DNA of 31,949 bases, from the NCBI GenBank assembly GCA_002313415.1, contig DCBH01000076.1:1-31949 (forward strand), read 5' to 3'. A model generated the notes under the pieces. That model was not told the DNA's origin and did not search any database. It worked only from the letters and a program-made list of their open reading frames with translations. Position numbers and translations under genes: made by a program. Shown in pieces: positions 1-7,383 of the stretch (its first letter is position 1; the number at the start of each line of letters is the position of its first letter). This DNA comes from Flavobacteriales bacterium UBA1112. GTDB taxonomy: Bacteria; Bacteroidota; Bacteroidia; Flavobacteriales_D; Sanyastnellaceae.

Positions 1-468
1 GCTGCTGGAGTTGGAATGATTGGCTCGTACAATCGCGTTACTGGATTGAGTCCATTTGAGCGCTTTTATCTCGGGGGAGTCTTTTTGAGCGGATTTGTGT
101 TGGACGGTCGAGAAATCTTGAATCTCCGAGGCTACGACGACTTGAGTCTGACATCTCCAAATCGGAATACGGGAGCGCCTGTGGTCGCCAAATACAGCGC
201 GGAATTGCGATTCCCTCTGAGCACGAATCCGAGTGCCACCATTTATACTTTGGCTTTCTTGGAGGGTGGAAATACGTGGGAGGATCCACGCGCGTTCAAT
301 CCATTCCAGGTCTATCGCTCTGCAGGTGTGGGCATGCGAATTTTCCTTCCCATGTTTGGTCTTCTCGGACTGGATTACGGATGGCGTTTGGATGACGTTC
401 CCTCGATTCCCAGCATGGACCGCAGTCAATTCCATTTTTCGATTGGCATGAATATGGGCGAACTTTGA
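1..468 (+). CDS. bamA: Outer membrane assembly factor BamA, C-terminal part (5' end outside window)
   Basis: The reading frame is open from base 1, so only the last 155 codons of the gene are present. BamA folds and inserts beta-barrel proteins into the outer membrane. The visible piece is the end of the Omp85 barrel: it carries an LRGYDD motif (about codons 38-43), equivalent to the conserved (V)RG(F/Y) motif of barrel loop 6, followed by alternating hydrophobic strands and a closing strand rich in aromatic residues (FHFSIG). The final residues are MNMGEL, not the usual terminal phenylalanine. Two OmpH/Skp-like chaperone genes follow directly, a typical Bacteroidota arrangement that supports BamA over other Omp85 proteins. 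The POTRA domains must lie upstream of the window. Confidence 0.87.
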   Translation, partial: AAGVGMIGSYNRVTGLSPFERFYLGGVFLSGFVLDGREILNLRGYDDLSLTSPNRNTGAPVVAKYSAELRFPLSTNPSATIYTLAFLEGGNTWEDPRAFNPFQVYRSAGVGMRIFLPMFGLLGLDYGWRLDDVPSIPSMDRSQFHFSIGMNMGEL

Positions 469-508
469 CGCGAGCATAGTTTGGCCCCAAATTTGACAAG
501 ACAACCTC

Positions 509-1228
509 ATGACTCCCTTTTCAACTTCTTTGAAGCGCGCTGTAAAACATGTAACCGTCGCTGTCGCGTTTTTTGGTTTGGCCACATCACTGCAGGCACA
601 AAAGTTTGCTTACATCGATTCCGAGTATGTCTTGCTGCATATGCCTGAATATGCAACAGCACAAACAGATTTGAACAATTACGCCATCCAATGGCAAGCT
701 GATGTGGAGGCCAAACTCGAAGCGGCCGATCGCCTCGAAGTGGCTTATCGGGCAGAACGGGTATTGCTGACGGCTGAGATGCGCGTCAAACGGGAGGATG
801 AAATCGCCAAGAAGCGCTCTGAAGGCAAGGAAATGCAGAAGCAAAAATTTGGTGTCGACGGGGAGTTGTTTCAAAAACGCCAGGAGTTGATAGAGCCGAT
901 CCAACAGCAGATTTTTGAGTCTCTTAAGGACATTGCCTCAGGCAGTGGATACATGGTCATTTTTGACAAGAGCAACCAGAGCAACATGCTTTATACCAAT
1001 CCCAAATACGACATCTCTGATCGCCTGATCAAAAAGCTCGGCTACGTGCCGGGCGAAACCATTGAACCTGAAGGTGGCAAAGCGGGTGAGGATGACAAGG
1101 GCGGAGGAAGCATGATGGACCGAGGTCGTGACGCTGTCAACGGGGCCAAAAACAACGCCCGAGACCGAATGAATAGCGCGACAGGGGGACGAGGCAACAC
1201 GGTAACGAGGCCGGGCAGCAAAAATTAA
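509..1228 (+). CDS. OmpH/Skp-family periplasmic chaperone, long form with disordered C-terminal tail
   Basis: A 239-residue protein with an N-terminal signal peptide: basic residues, a hydrophobic core (VTVAVAFFGLATSL) and likely cleavage near QAQ at about residue 31. The mature start KFAYIDSEYVLLHMPEY is typical of OmpH, and residues about 45-135 are charged and helical, consistent with the coiled-coil tentacle of Skp. It ends its folded part with the YMVIFDKSNQSNMLYTNPKYDISD strand region, here spanning about residues 148-171. Skp-type trimers hold unfolded outer-membrane proteins in the periplasm and deliver them to BamA, whose gene lies just upstream. The last 50 residues are rich in Gly, Asn, Arg and Lys and look disordered; the next paralogue lacks them. 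The ATG at 509 is the only start that places the signal peptide properly. No Shine-Dalgarno sequence is visible. Confidence 0.88.
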   Translation: MTPFSTSLKRAVKHVTVAVAFFGLATSLQAQKFAYIDSEYVLLHMPEYATAQTDLNNYAIQWQADVEAKLEAADRLEVAYRAERVLLTAEMRVKREDEIAKKRSEGKEMQKQKFGVDGELFQKRQELIEPIQQQIFESLKDIASGSGYMVIFDKSNQSNMLYTNPKYDISDRLIKKLGYVPGETIEPEGGKAGEDDKGGGSMMDRGRDAVNGAKNNARDRMNSATGGRGNTVTRPGSKN

Positions 1229-1296
1229 ATCAACACCATTGAAAGACACATGAATGTGGGACTTTCGTCATCAACAATGAACAGAAAAAGAATTTC

Positions 1297-1791
1297 ATGA
1301 AACACTTCCTCCTTTTCACCTTAATGGCCATCCTCGGCATGTCCGATGGCGTGGCTCAAAAATTCGGTCACTTAGACGCTCAAGAGATTTTGATGACCTT
1401 ACCTGAGCGTGCAGATGCTCAGGCCTCGATTGAAGCCGCGGCGGCAGAATATGAGGCAGAAGTGTCACGTATGCAGGCGGAACTTGAGACTAAGTTTGCC
1501 GATTACCAAGCCAAAGAAGCCACCTGGCCCGACGCCATCCTTCAGCAAAAACAACGCGAACTGCAACAGTTGGACGCAGGGCTGCAGGAGTTTGGAGTGA
1601 CCATCCAAAACGACCTTTCGCAAATGGAGCAGCAGTTGCTTGCACCCATGATTGAACGAGTGAGAAACGCCATTGAAGCGGTTGGGCGGGAGCAAGGGTT
1701 CACGTACATATTTGATACGAGCACAGGAGTGACCCTGTACAATGGCGGTGACGATGTGACCGACTTGGTGAAGACCAAGTTGGGCATGTGA
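1297..1791 (+). CDS. OmpH/Skp-family periplasmic chaperone, short form
   Basis: A 164-residue protein with a signal peptide at residues 1-20 (hydrophobic FLLFTLMAILGM, cleavage near GVAQ) and a mature start KFGHLDAQEILMTLPE that parallels the upstream paralogue. Residues about 40-110 are Ala/Glu/Gln-rich and predicted coiled coil. The end (FTYIFDTSTGVTLYNGGDDVTDLV) matches the OmpH family C-terminal strand and ends the protein. The length is normal for Skp. It is the second of two tandem OmpH genes behind bamA, a common Bacteroidota layout. The ATG overlaps the stop codon of a 16-codon mini-ORF (1250-1300) as ATGA, possibly by chance. The protein is expected in the periplasm, assisting outer-membrane protein transit. 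Confidence 0.9.
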   Translation: MKHFLLFTLMAILGMSDGVAQKFGHLDAQEILMTLPERADAQASIEAAAAEYEAEVSRMQAELETKFADYQAKEATWPDAILQQKQRELQQLDAGLQEFGVTIQNDLSQMEQQLLAPMIERVRNAIEAVGREQGFTYIFDTSTGVTLYNGGDDVTDLVKTKLGM

Positions 1792-1810
1792 GTGTGCGGT
1801 TCGAAGTGCC

Positions 1811-2617
1811 ATGAGCAACAACGCGCCCATCGGCATGTTTGATTCGGGCATTGGGGGATTGACCATCGCCAAGGCCTTGATGCAACGGCTGCCTCAGGAG
1901 TCATTGTGCTACTTGGGCGATACAGCCCACATGCCATACGGAGACAAGAGTCCGGAACGCTTGAAGGAGTATGCAGTCGGCATTACCAAGCGTTTGATGG
2001 ATTTGGGTTGTAAAGCGGTGGTTGTGGCATGCAACTCAGCGTCGAGCAATGCATTGGATGAAGTGCGTGCCGTGGCAGGTCCAGAGGTTCCTGTCATTGA
2101 TGTTGTAAGCCCAGTAGTCGATTGGGCGGTTTCACACAATCCTTGCGGTGAATTTGCTCTGATTGGGACACGAGCCACAGTTCAAAGTGGCTTGTATGAC
2201 CGCCTTTTCTCCGCGAAAGGGGGGAAGGTGACATCCCTCGCTACGCCTTTGTTGGCGAGTGCCATTGAAGAGGGTTTTCACAACGGGACAATTTCTAAGG
2301 CGGTGGTTGAGGCATATTTCGCCGACGGATGGGCTGCTGAGAAGGATGCCATGTTGCTAGCGTGTACGCATTACCCTTTGGTGAAGGATGAAATTTGCGC
2401 GCAGCTCCCAAGTCAAGTTGTTGTTGTGGATACCCCGGCCATTGTGTCTGAGCGCGCGGCGAAGGTCTTGTCTGAACGTGGTGCAAGGGCTTCAGCCAAG
2501 ACGCAATCCGACCGATTCGAAGTCACGGATTGGACTCAAGCTTTTGCGGACGGCGCGGCGCATATATTGGGAACCTCTGTCGATCTTTTTGAGGTGCCAT
2601 GGTCGGAGATTCAATGA
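1811..2617 (+). CDS. murI: Glutamate racemase MurI
   Basis: A 268-residue enzyme that interconverts L- and D-glutamate in the cytoplasm to supply D-Glu for peptidoglycan stem peptides. The sequence shows the N-terminal (M)FDSGIGGLT motif, LGDTAHMPYG, the first catalytic cysteine in VVACNSAS (Cys74) and the second in LLACTHYPLV (Cys185), which are the two acid/base cysteines of the family. The length is as expected. It starts 19 bases after the second OmpH gene and is probably co-transcribed with bamA-ompH-ompH. It converges with the gamma-carbonic-anhydrase gene, with only 14 bases between the stops and no obvious terminator hairpin. Confidence 0.97.
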   Translation: MSNNAPIGMFDSGIGGLTIAKALMQRLPQESLCYLGDTAHMPYGDKSPERLKEYAVGITKRLMDLGCKAVVVACNSASSNALDEVRAVAGPEVPVIDVVSPVVDWAVSHNPCGEFALIGTRATVQSGLYDRLFSAKGGKVTSLATPLLASAIEEGFHNGTISKAVVEAYFADGWAAEKDAMLLACTHYPLVKDEICAQLPSQVVVVDTPAIVSERAAKVLSERGARASAKTQSDRFEVTDWTQAFADGAAHILGTSVDLFEVPWSEIQ

Positions 2618-2631
2618 CTGATTCATCCTGC

Positions 2632-3165
2632 TTACTCCTCAACAGAAGCGGACTTCTCTTGGTACCAGCTTGCATATTGGACATACCGAGCTGAGGTCTG
2701 GCTGAGTTGATCTCGAAGGGAGTCTCTGACTCGCCCACAACATTTTGCGGGAACACCCGCCCAAAGCTCGTCCTTCTTGATTTCAGTGCCAGCCAAAACA
2801 ATTGCGCCAGCAGCAACCACCGCACCTTCGCCAACCGTGACCTTGTCCATAACAATTGCTCCCATGCCAATCAGAGCACCCTCTTTGACATGAGCGCCAT
2901 GAACGATTGCGTTGTGTCCAACGCTGACGTTGTCCTCAAGAATGGTATGACTGTGGCCGAATGTCCCGTGCACTACAGCGCCATCTTGAATGTTGACTCG
3001 ACGTCCGACATCAATGCGAGCGACATCGCCCCGTACAATCGCGGAAAACCAAACCGTACTTTCAGGGCCCATTTCAACCTGGCCGACAATCGTGGCATTG
3101 GGTGCAAGCCAAACGCTTGAATCAAGAGATGGGGTGTATCCGCGGGCAGAGAGAATTGTGGCCAT
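2632..3165 (-). CDS. Gamma-carbonic-anhydrase-like hexapeptide-repeat protein (YrdA/PaaY family)
   Basis: A 177-residue left-handed beta-helix protein. It begins MATILSARGYTPSLDSSVWLAPNATIVG and shows hexapeptide repeats throughout (for example GDVARIDVG, NVSVGHNAIVHG, GALIGMGAIVMD, GAVVAAGAIVLAG). The histidines in HGTFGHS and GHNAIVHG occupy the positions that bind metal in gamma-class carbonic anhydrases. Close homologues are usually annotated YrdA, PaaY or CaiE-like, and true carbonic anhydrase activity is not certain from sequence alone. A longer frame starting with GTG at 3210 exists, but the ATG at 3165 gives the family N-terminus and is preceded by a promoter-like element, so I prefer it. 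The gene follows the ComM-like gene in the same direction with a 29-base gap. Confidence 0.9.
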   Translation of the reverse strand: MATILSARGYTPSLDSSVWLAPNATIVGQVEMGPESTVWFSAIVRGDVARIDVGRRVNIQDGAVVHGTFGHSHTILEDNVSVGHNAIVHGAHVKEGALIGMGAIVMDKVTVGEGAVVAAGAIVLAGTEIKKDELWAGVPAKCCGRVRDSLRDQLSQTSARYVQYASWYQEKSASVEE

Positions 3166-3169
3166 TTGG

Positions 3170-3199
3170 CAAAAATACGCCTTGTATTTCGTGATCAAT
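3170..3199 (-). promoter_or_regulatory. Candidate Bacteroidota promoter for the gamma-CA-like gene
   Basis: On the minus strand, TATTTTTG (3177 down to 3170) matches the Bacteroidota -7 consensus TAnnTTTG exactly. ATTG (3199 down to 3196) lies 18 bases further upstream and fits the TTG/TTTG -33 element. The -7 element ends only 4 bases before the ATG at 3165, so transcription would begin at or next to the start codon and give a leaderless or nearly leaderless mRNA. The -33 element overlaps the stop codon of the upstream ComM-like gene. No transcript data are available. Confidence 0.45.
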
Positions 3200-4568
3200 G
3201 AAGGCGCCACCAGCCTTGCCTATTCATCCACATGACGTCAAATGCGGCGCTGACGTCACAGGGCCGTATGTTCAATTCATTTTCCCATTGTGCGTGAGCT
3301 TCAGCAAGTATTCTCAGATGGCGTTGTTGTCGTTTGCTGGAATGGTCTTTCTTGAAAATGGCCTGCGCAAGGCGTTGAGTGTCAGGCTGCCACTTTGGGC
3401 GAGCTTCTTCTTGTTTGTCTTGGACCCAAACGATGCATTCTGACCATGATTTTTGGCATTCGGTTTCGTCGTGGCCACCCACATCCAGTTGGATTGGAAA
3501 TCGCTCAAGAAGGGGTGCGCTAAGTTTTCGCCGGTAGCGGCGGCGTTCAGATGGATCGCACGTGCATCGCTCAGGATGGTGTCCGCATGAACATAAATTC
3601 ATGGCGGCGACAAGCCATGCATGTGAAGTCCACGATGCAGATCCCTCGGCCCGGTGCAAGTAAAGTGAGTCAGTATCTATGATGTGGCGAAGCGACTCCC
3701 GAGCAGGCCTTGGCCATTCGGGAAACTCATCCAAGAACAACAATCCTTGATTGGCCAATGCCCAAGCACCACTGACGGGTTGACCTCGTCTCCATGACCC
3801 AAGTAGACCAGCAACCCCTCCTGAGGGATGTGGTGCCAAGAAGGGCGCGGGGTTGCCTCCGTTGTGTGGGAGCAAAGCGTGAGCTGCGCGTACAAGGCTT
3901 GATTTTCCCATCCCTGGGGGGCCAGCTAGGATGGTGTGCAAGCGCAACTTGGCCCCGATGCACAACCACATTTTGGCTTTTCCTTCACCTTTGATCGTGC
4001 CCCATTCATGCATCACTTCTTCGGATTCTGCTTTTTCCGATTGCGAAAGGTTGTGCTCAATGAATGGGCGGTTTAGCGCAGCAACAATCTGCGAAAGGTG
4101 ATGGCATTCCTGCACAGGTAAATTGGTGACATTGGGGAAAGACTCTCGAGATCCAATGGCCCTCACGATCAGGGATGGCGGCAATGAACGGTTGCTGCAA
4201 TGAGTGGAAAGTGGCTCGGGATTGCTCGTTTCGCCATCCAACCCCAACATCCCGTGCGACACCAACCTTGACAGCTTCTCTGGGAGGAACTTTCCTTGAA
4301 TCGCCATGATTGCCAGTGCGACGGGGACATCGAGACCTGTCATTTCTGAAGTTCGAAGGGCCGGGTGAACGTGCAAGGTGAGCGACTTTCCGGGCCATCG
4401 AACATTCATGCTTTGCAGCGCGGAACGAATGCGCGCCAGGCTGGCCAAGGCTGCGGCATAGGGGATGCCCGACACACGCAACACAGCTCCTGATTCAGCA
4501 CGTAATTCGACCTTAATCCATGGCGAGTCAGGCTTCGATGGAACGAAGCCCCAGGTATGTACGACCAT
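3195..4568 (-). CDS. Divergent ComM/YifB-like Mg-chelatase-family AAA+ ATPase
   Basis: A 457-residue protein with the three-part YifB/ComM layout. An N-terminal ChlI-like domain (about residues 1-135) contains VSGIPYAAALASLARIRSAL and LTLHVHPALRTSEMTGLDVPVALAI, spread over residues about 33-90. A AAA+ domain follows, with Walker A GPPGMGKSS (Lys222) and Walker B GLLFLDE (Asp280-Glu281). The AAMNLCSCG...CTC cysteine cluster (Cys326, 328, 335, 337) is shared by the family, and a C-terminal domain follows. In naturally competent bacteria ComM is a hexameric branch-migration helicase acting in recombination of incoming DNA. The protein is shorter and more divergent than typical YifB (about 500 residues); AAMNPCPCG has become AAMNLCSCG and LDRIDI has become LERFPI. 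The ATG at 4568 is 5 bases after the gmhA stop. Function here is inferred from the family. Confidence 0.85.
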   Translation of the reverse strand: MVVHTWGFVPSKPDSPWIKVELRAESGAVLRVSGIPYAAALASLARIRSALQSMNVRWPGKSLTLHVHPALRTSEMTGLDVPVALAIMAIQGKFLPEKLSRLVSHGMLGLDGETSNPEPLSTHCSNRSLPPSLIVRAIGSRESFPNVTNLPVQECHHLSQIVAALNRPFIEHNLSQSEKAESEEVMHEWGTIKGEGKAKMWLCIGAKLRLHTILAGPPGMGKSSLVRAAHALLPHNGGNPAPFLAPHPSGGVAGLLGSWRRGQPVSGAWALANQGLLFLDEFPEWPRPARESLRHIIDTDSLYLHRAEGSASWTSHAWLVAAMNLCSCGHHPERCTCDPSERRRYRRKLSAPLLERFPIQLDVGGHDETECQKSWSECIVWVQDKQEEARPKWQPDTQRLAQAIFKKDHSSKRQQRHLRILAEAHAQWENELNIRPCDVSAAFDVMWMNRQGWWRLH

Positions 4569-4572
4569 GAAA

Positions 4573-5160
4573 TCAGCTCAAATCTTGCTCCACCGCATCG
4601 ATCCATGCGTGGATGCATCGAATGTGGACTTCCTGAATGCGGTCGGCAAAGCCCGACCAAGGAACGCAGACATTGACATCGGAGACCTCAGAAAGTGAAC
4701 CTCCACCATTTCCCGTCAAGGCCAGGACATTCATGTTCATCATTTTGGCTTGTTTCGCAGCCGCCAAAACATTGGCCGAGTTGCCACTTGTGCTGATGGC
4801 GAGGAGCAAATCACCGGATTGCCCGAGGGCCTCGGTTTGACGAGCAAATACATGATCAAAACCGAAATCATTGCCAATGCACGTCATGGCGGCTGGGTCT
4901 GACAAGGCGAGAGCTGCAAGGGGCCTGCGGTTTTCCCGATATCGCCCGCTTAATTCTTCGGCAAAGTGCATGGCGTCACACATGGATCCCCCATTCCCGC
5001 ACGACAGGACTTTATGGCCTGAGTTGAGGGTCTCCAGCAACAGGCTTGCCCCATCCTCCATTGCAGCCATGAAGACGTCATCATGCAGGACAGCACCAGC
5101 CAATTTGGCTCCTTCTTCAAAATGGTCCCGAAGTTTCATTCTTTCAAATATGGTGTTCAT
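4573..5160 (-). CDS. gmhA: Phosphoheptose isomerase (sedoheptulose 7-phosphate isomerase)
   Basis: A 195-residue SIS-domain protein very close to GmhA along its length. It contains SCGNGGSMCDAMHFAEELSG and RYRENRRPLAALALSD (about residues 52-85), then GNDFGFDHVFARQ, AISTSGNSANV and DRIQEVHIRCIH. The His and Glu in MHFAEE and the C-terminal HIRCIH histidine fit the metal and catalytic sites of the enzyme. GmhA converts sedoheptulose 7-phosphate to D-glycero-D-manno-heptose 7-phosphate, the first step to the ADP-heptose used in lipopolysaccharide core. No other heptose gene (hldE, gmhB, hldD) is in the window. It has a rare good Shine-Dalgarno sequence for this region, AAGGAG nine bases before the ATG (5170-5175 on the complementary strand). 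It lies 63 bases after the dsbD stop. Confidence 0.93.
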   Translation of the reverse strand: MNTIFERMKLRDHFEEGAKLAGAVLHDDVFMAAMEDGASLLLETLNSGHKVLSCGNGGSMCDAMHFAEELSGRYRENRRPLAALALSDPAAMTCIGNDFGFDHVFARQTEALGQSGDLLLAISTSGNSANVLAAAKQAKMMNMNVLALTGNGGGSLSEVSDVNVCVPWSGFADRIQEVHIRCIHAWIDAVEQDLS

Positions 5161-5223
5161 GAGTCAAAACTCCTTGCAATGTGCTTCTCGAAGAAAGCGC
5201 GATTTGTGTTCGGCCTTCCCCAA

Positions 5224-7242
5224 TCAACGGTTGAACTCAGCCAAACCGTCTTGAAGGAAATCAATGAAGACATCTGCATCCGGATCATAACCGGCATTGC
5301 CTCCGATGTTTTGTCCGTCGTGATCAATCATCACATAAAAGGGCTGTGCATTGCGGTCAAAACGCGACGCTTGGAGGTACGACCACTTGTTGCCAATGGT
5401 CTTGATTCGAAAATCCTTCCCCCCGTATTCCTCGACTCTGTGCTCAGATTCCGGCAGGGATTTACGGTCATCAACGTAGAGTGAAACAAGAACCACATCT
5501 TGCGTCAGGATTTCTGCCACTTTCGGATTGGACCAAACTTGCTCCTCCATTTTGCGACAGTTCACGCAGGCCCAACCAGTGAAGTCGAGCAGCATCGGTT
5601 TTCCTTCTTCTTTAGCGGCAGCCAGTCCTTTGTCGTAGTCATCGAATCGGGCTTCGACGTGACCGCCATGACCGTCGCCTTGACTGCCTTGATTCCACTC
5701 ACTGTAAAAAATTGGAGGAGGGAACCCACTGATGAGATTGACGGGGGCACCCCACATGCCGGGGACGAGGTAAATGCCGAGCATCATAAACACCATACCC
5801 AATGAGAATCGGAACACCCCGATGCGCTCAACCTTGCTGTCGTGAGGCAAGGTGAACCAACCGAAGAGATAAAAGGCAATGGTCAAACTCACAGCAATCC
5901 AAATGGCAATAAAAAGCTCACGTTGCAACAATCCAAGTTGCAGGACGAGGTCTGCGTTGCTCAAAAATTTGAATGCAAAGCCAATCTCCAAAAGCCCCAA
6001 AACCACCTTGACGCTGTTGAGCCAACCGCCACTTTGGGGAAGACTGTTCAACCATCCAGGAAATGCCGAAAACAGACCAAAAGGCAGTGCCAAGGCTGAA
6101 GAAAATCCAAGCATGACCGCTGTGGGTGCAGCAAATGACCCCGTGGCAGCTCCCGCCAATGCTGAACCAACCAGCGGTCCTGTGCATGAGAAGGAAACAA
6201 TCGCAAGTGTGGCCGCCATAAAGAAAATGCCGATGATTCCACCTCGATTCGATGCAGCATCAGCTTTGTTGGCCCAACTTGAAGGCAATTGAATTTCAAA
6301 GGCACCTAGGAAGCTTGCACCAAAGACCAAAAGCAACAGGAACAAAAACACATTGAAGATGGGGTCCGTGGAAATGACATTGAGTATGTCGACCCCAAAA
6401 AAAGCCGTCAGCGCCAGACCGAGTGCTGTGTAAATGAAGATGATAAAAAACCCGTAAGTGAGGGCGTTTCGAATCCCCTCTGTTCGCGTTTTGGACTGCT
6501 TGGTGAAGAAGCTTACTGTCATCGGAATCATAGGAAATACGCAAGGCGTGAGCAATGCGGCCAAGCCTAGGCCAAATCCGAGGAGGAAGGTCCAAAGCAG
6601 ACTGTCTTCGGAAGTCTCCTTTTTTTCAGAGGAGTCAGTGCCCTTGTCAGAGGAATCTTTGTCGCTGAAAAGGCCACCTTGCTCCCCTAGATGAGCGTCT
6701 CCTGCATGAGCCGATTCTCCATGGTCACACCATTCTTGGGGAGGCGCGCAGTATTCGGGGCGGTTGTCTTCACTACGGATGTCGCTGATTTTAACTTCAA
6801 TGGGGACTTCCTCGGGAGGAAGGCACATGCGTTCATCGCAGACCATGAAATACACGTAGCCTTGAATCACAGCATCTTTTTCTACTTCACTCAGATCGAC
6901 GGTTTGCCTCCAATAGACGTGCTCTTCAAAAAACTTGAGATCCAACATGAAGTTGGGGTCATACTCCTCTATGGGTGTGCACTCCTGCACAGAACCTTGA
7001 GGGATGAGCCCCGTTGGCCATTCAAAGCCAAATTCCGTAGGTACAGGGCCGTCATCAGGATTGTTGTCTTGGCTGTAAATATGCCAGCACGTGTCTACTT
7101 CGGCGTGTATGACTAGGTCGTGAAGGCCTTGTTGTTCGCTCGGGTAGAGTCCAAAATCCCAGTCGACAGGATCTTCGATCTGAGCGCAAGCAGGTGCGAC
7201 AATCAGTGCAAAAAGCAATGAGGCCAGCCCAAGCTTGGCCAT
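5224..7242 (-). CDS. dsbD: Thiol:disulfide interchange protein DsbD
   Basis: A membrane protein of about 672 residues that carries reducing equivalents from cytoplasmic thioredoxin to periplasmic proteins. The order is: signal peptide (MAKLGLASLLFALIVAPACAQ, residues 1-about 20); periplasmic alpha domain with the VCDERMC cysteine pair; a Ser/Asp/Lys/Glu-rich linker containing HGESAHAGDAH; a core of about eight membrane segments with LLTPCVFPM and FSCTGPLVG cysteines; and a C-terminal thioredoxin-like gamma domain with WACVNCRK. All six expected redox cysteines are present. A longer frame reaches an ATG at 7290, but the ATG at 7242 places the signal peptide at the N-terminus and is preferred. 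It is 141 bases downstream of the transporter gene in the same direction. Confidence 0.93.
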   Translation of the reverse strand: MAKLGLASLLFALIVAPACAQIEDPVDWDFGLYPSEQQGLHDLVIHAEVDTCWHIYSQDNNPDDGPVPTEFGFEWPTGLIPQGSVQECTPIEEYDPNFMLDLKFFEEHVYWRQTVDLSEVEKDAVIQGYVYFMVCDERMCLPPEEVPIEVKISDIRSEDNRPEYCAPPQEWCDHGESAHAGDAHLGEQGGLFSDKDSSDKGTDSSEKKETSEDSLLWTFLLGFGLGLAALLTPCVFPMIPMTVSFFTKQSKTRTEGIRNALTYGFFIIFIYTALGLALTAFFGVDILNVISTDPIFNVFLFLLLLVFGASFLGAFEIQLPSSWANKADAASNRGGIIGIFFMAATLAIVSFSCTGPLVGSALAGAATGSFAAPTAVMLGFSSALALPFGLFSAFPGWLNSLPQSGGWLNSVKVVLGLLEIGFAFKFLSNADLVLQLGLLQRELFIAIWIAVSLTIAFYLFGWFTLPHDSKVERIGVFRFSLGMVFMMLGIYLVPGMWGAPVNLISGFPPPIFYSEWNQGSQGDGHGGHVEARFDDYDKGLAAAKEEGKPMLLDFTGWACVNCRKMEEQVWSNPKVAEILTQDVVLVSLYVDDRKSLPESEHRVEEYGGKDFRIKTIGNKWSYLQASRFDRNAQPFYVMIDHDGQNIGGNAGYDPDADVFIDFLQDGLAEFNR

Positions 7243-7383
7243 GTTCAAACCGGTCTTCAACACGGAAACGATTGAGTTGCAATGGCGCATGTCAGTGTCA
7301 GTATCTCGCTAAGATACCGCGGGAAGAATGATGGCGAATCGAGTGCCTGCCCAAATCCGCAAAATCCTCAGCAGCCAACGGCC
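7243..7383 (-). other. Intergenic region upstream of dsbD with a small inverted repeat
   Basis: A 141-base gap between the transporter stop and the dsbD start. It holds one clean inverted repeat, GTATCT (7301-7306) and AGATAC (7312-7317), with a 5-base loop. No T-run follows it on either strand, so it is a weak terminator candidate at best. On the minus strand TATCTTAG within it differs from TAnnTTTG by one base and could be a -7 promoter element, but I see no -33 partner. Confidence 0.25.

Noticed and set aside
3166..3210. GTG start for the gamma-CA-like gene at 3210
   Set aside because: It would overlap the upstream ComM-like gene and add 15 residues outside the family N-terminus; the ATG at 3165 also has a promoter-like element in front.
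7301..7317. GTATCT/AGATAC inverted repeat as a terminator or riboswitch before dsbD
   Set aside because: The stem is only 6 bp, with no T-run and no further structure.
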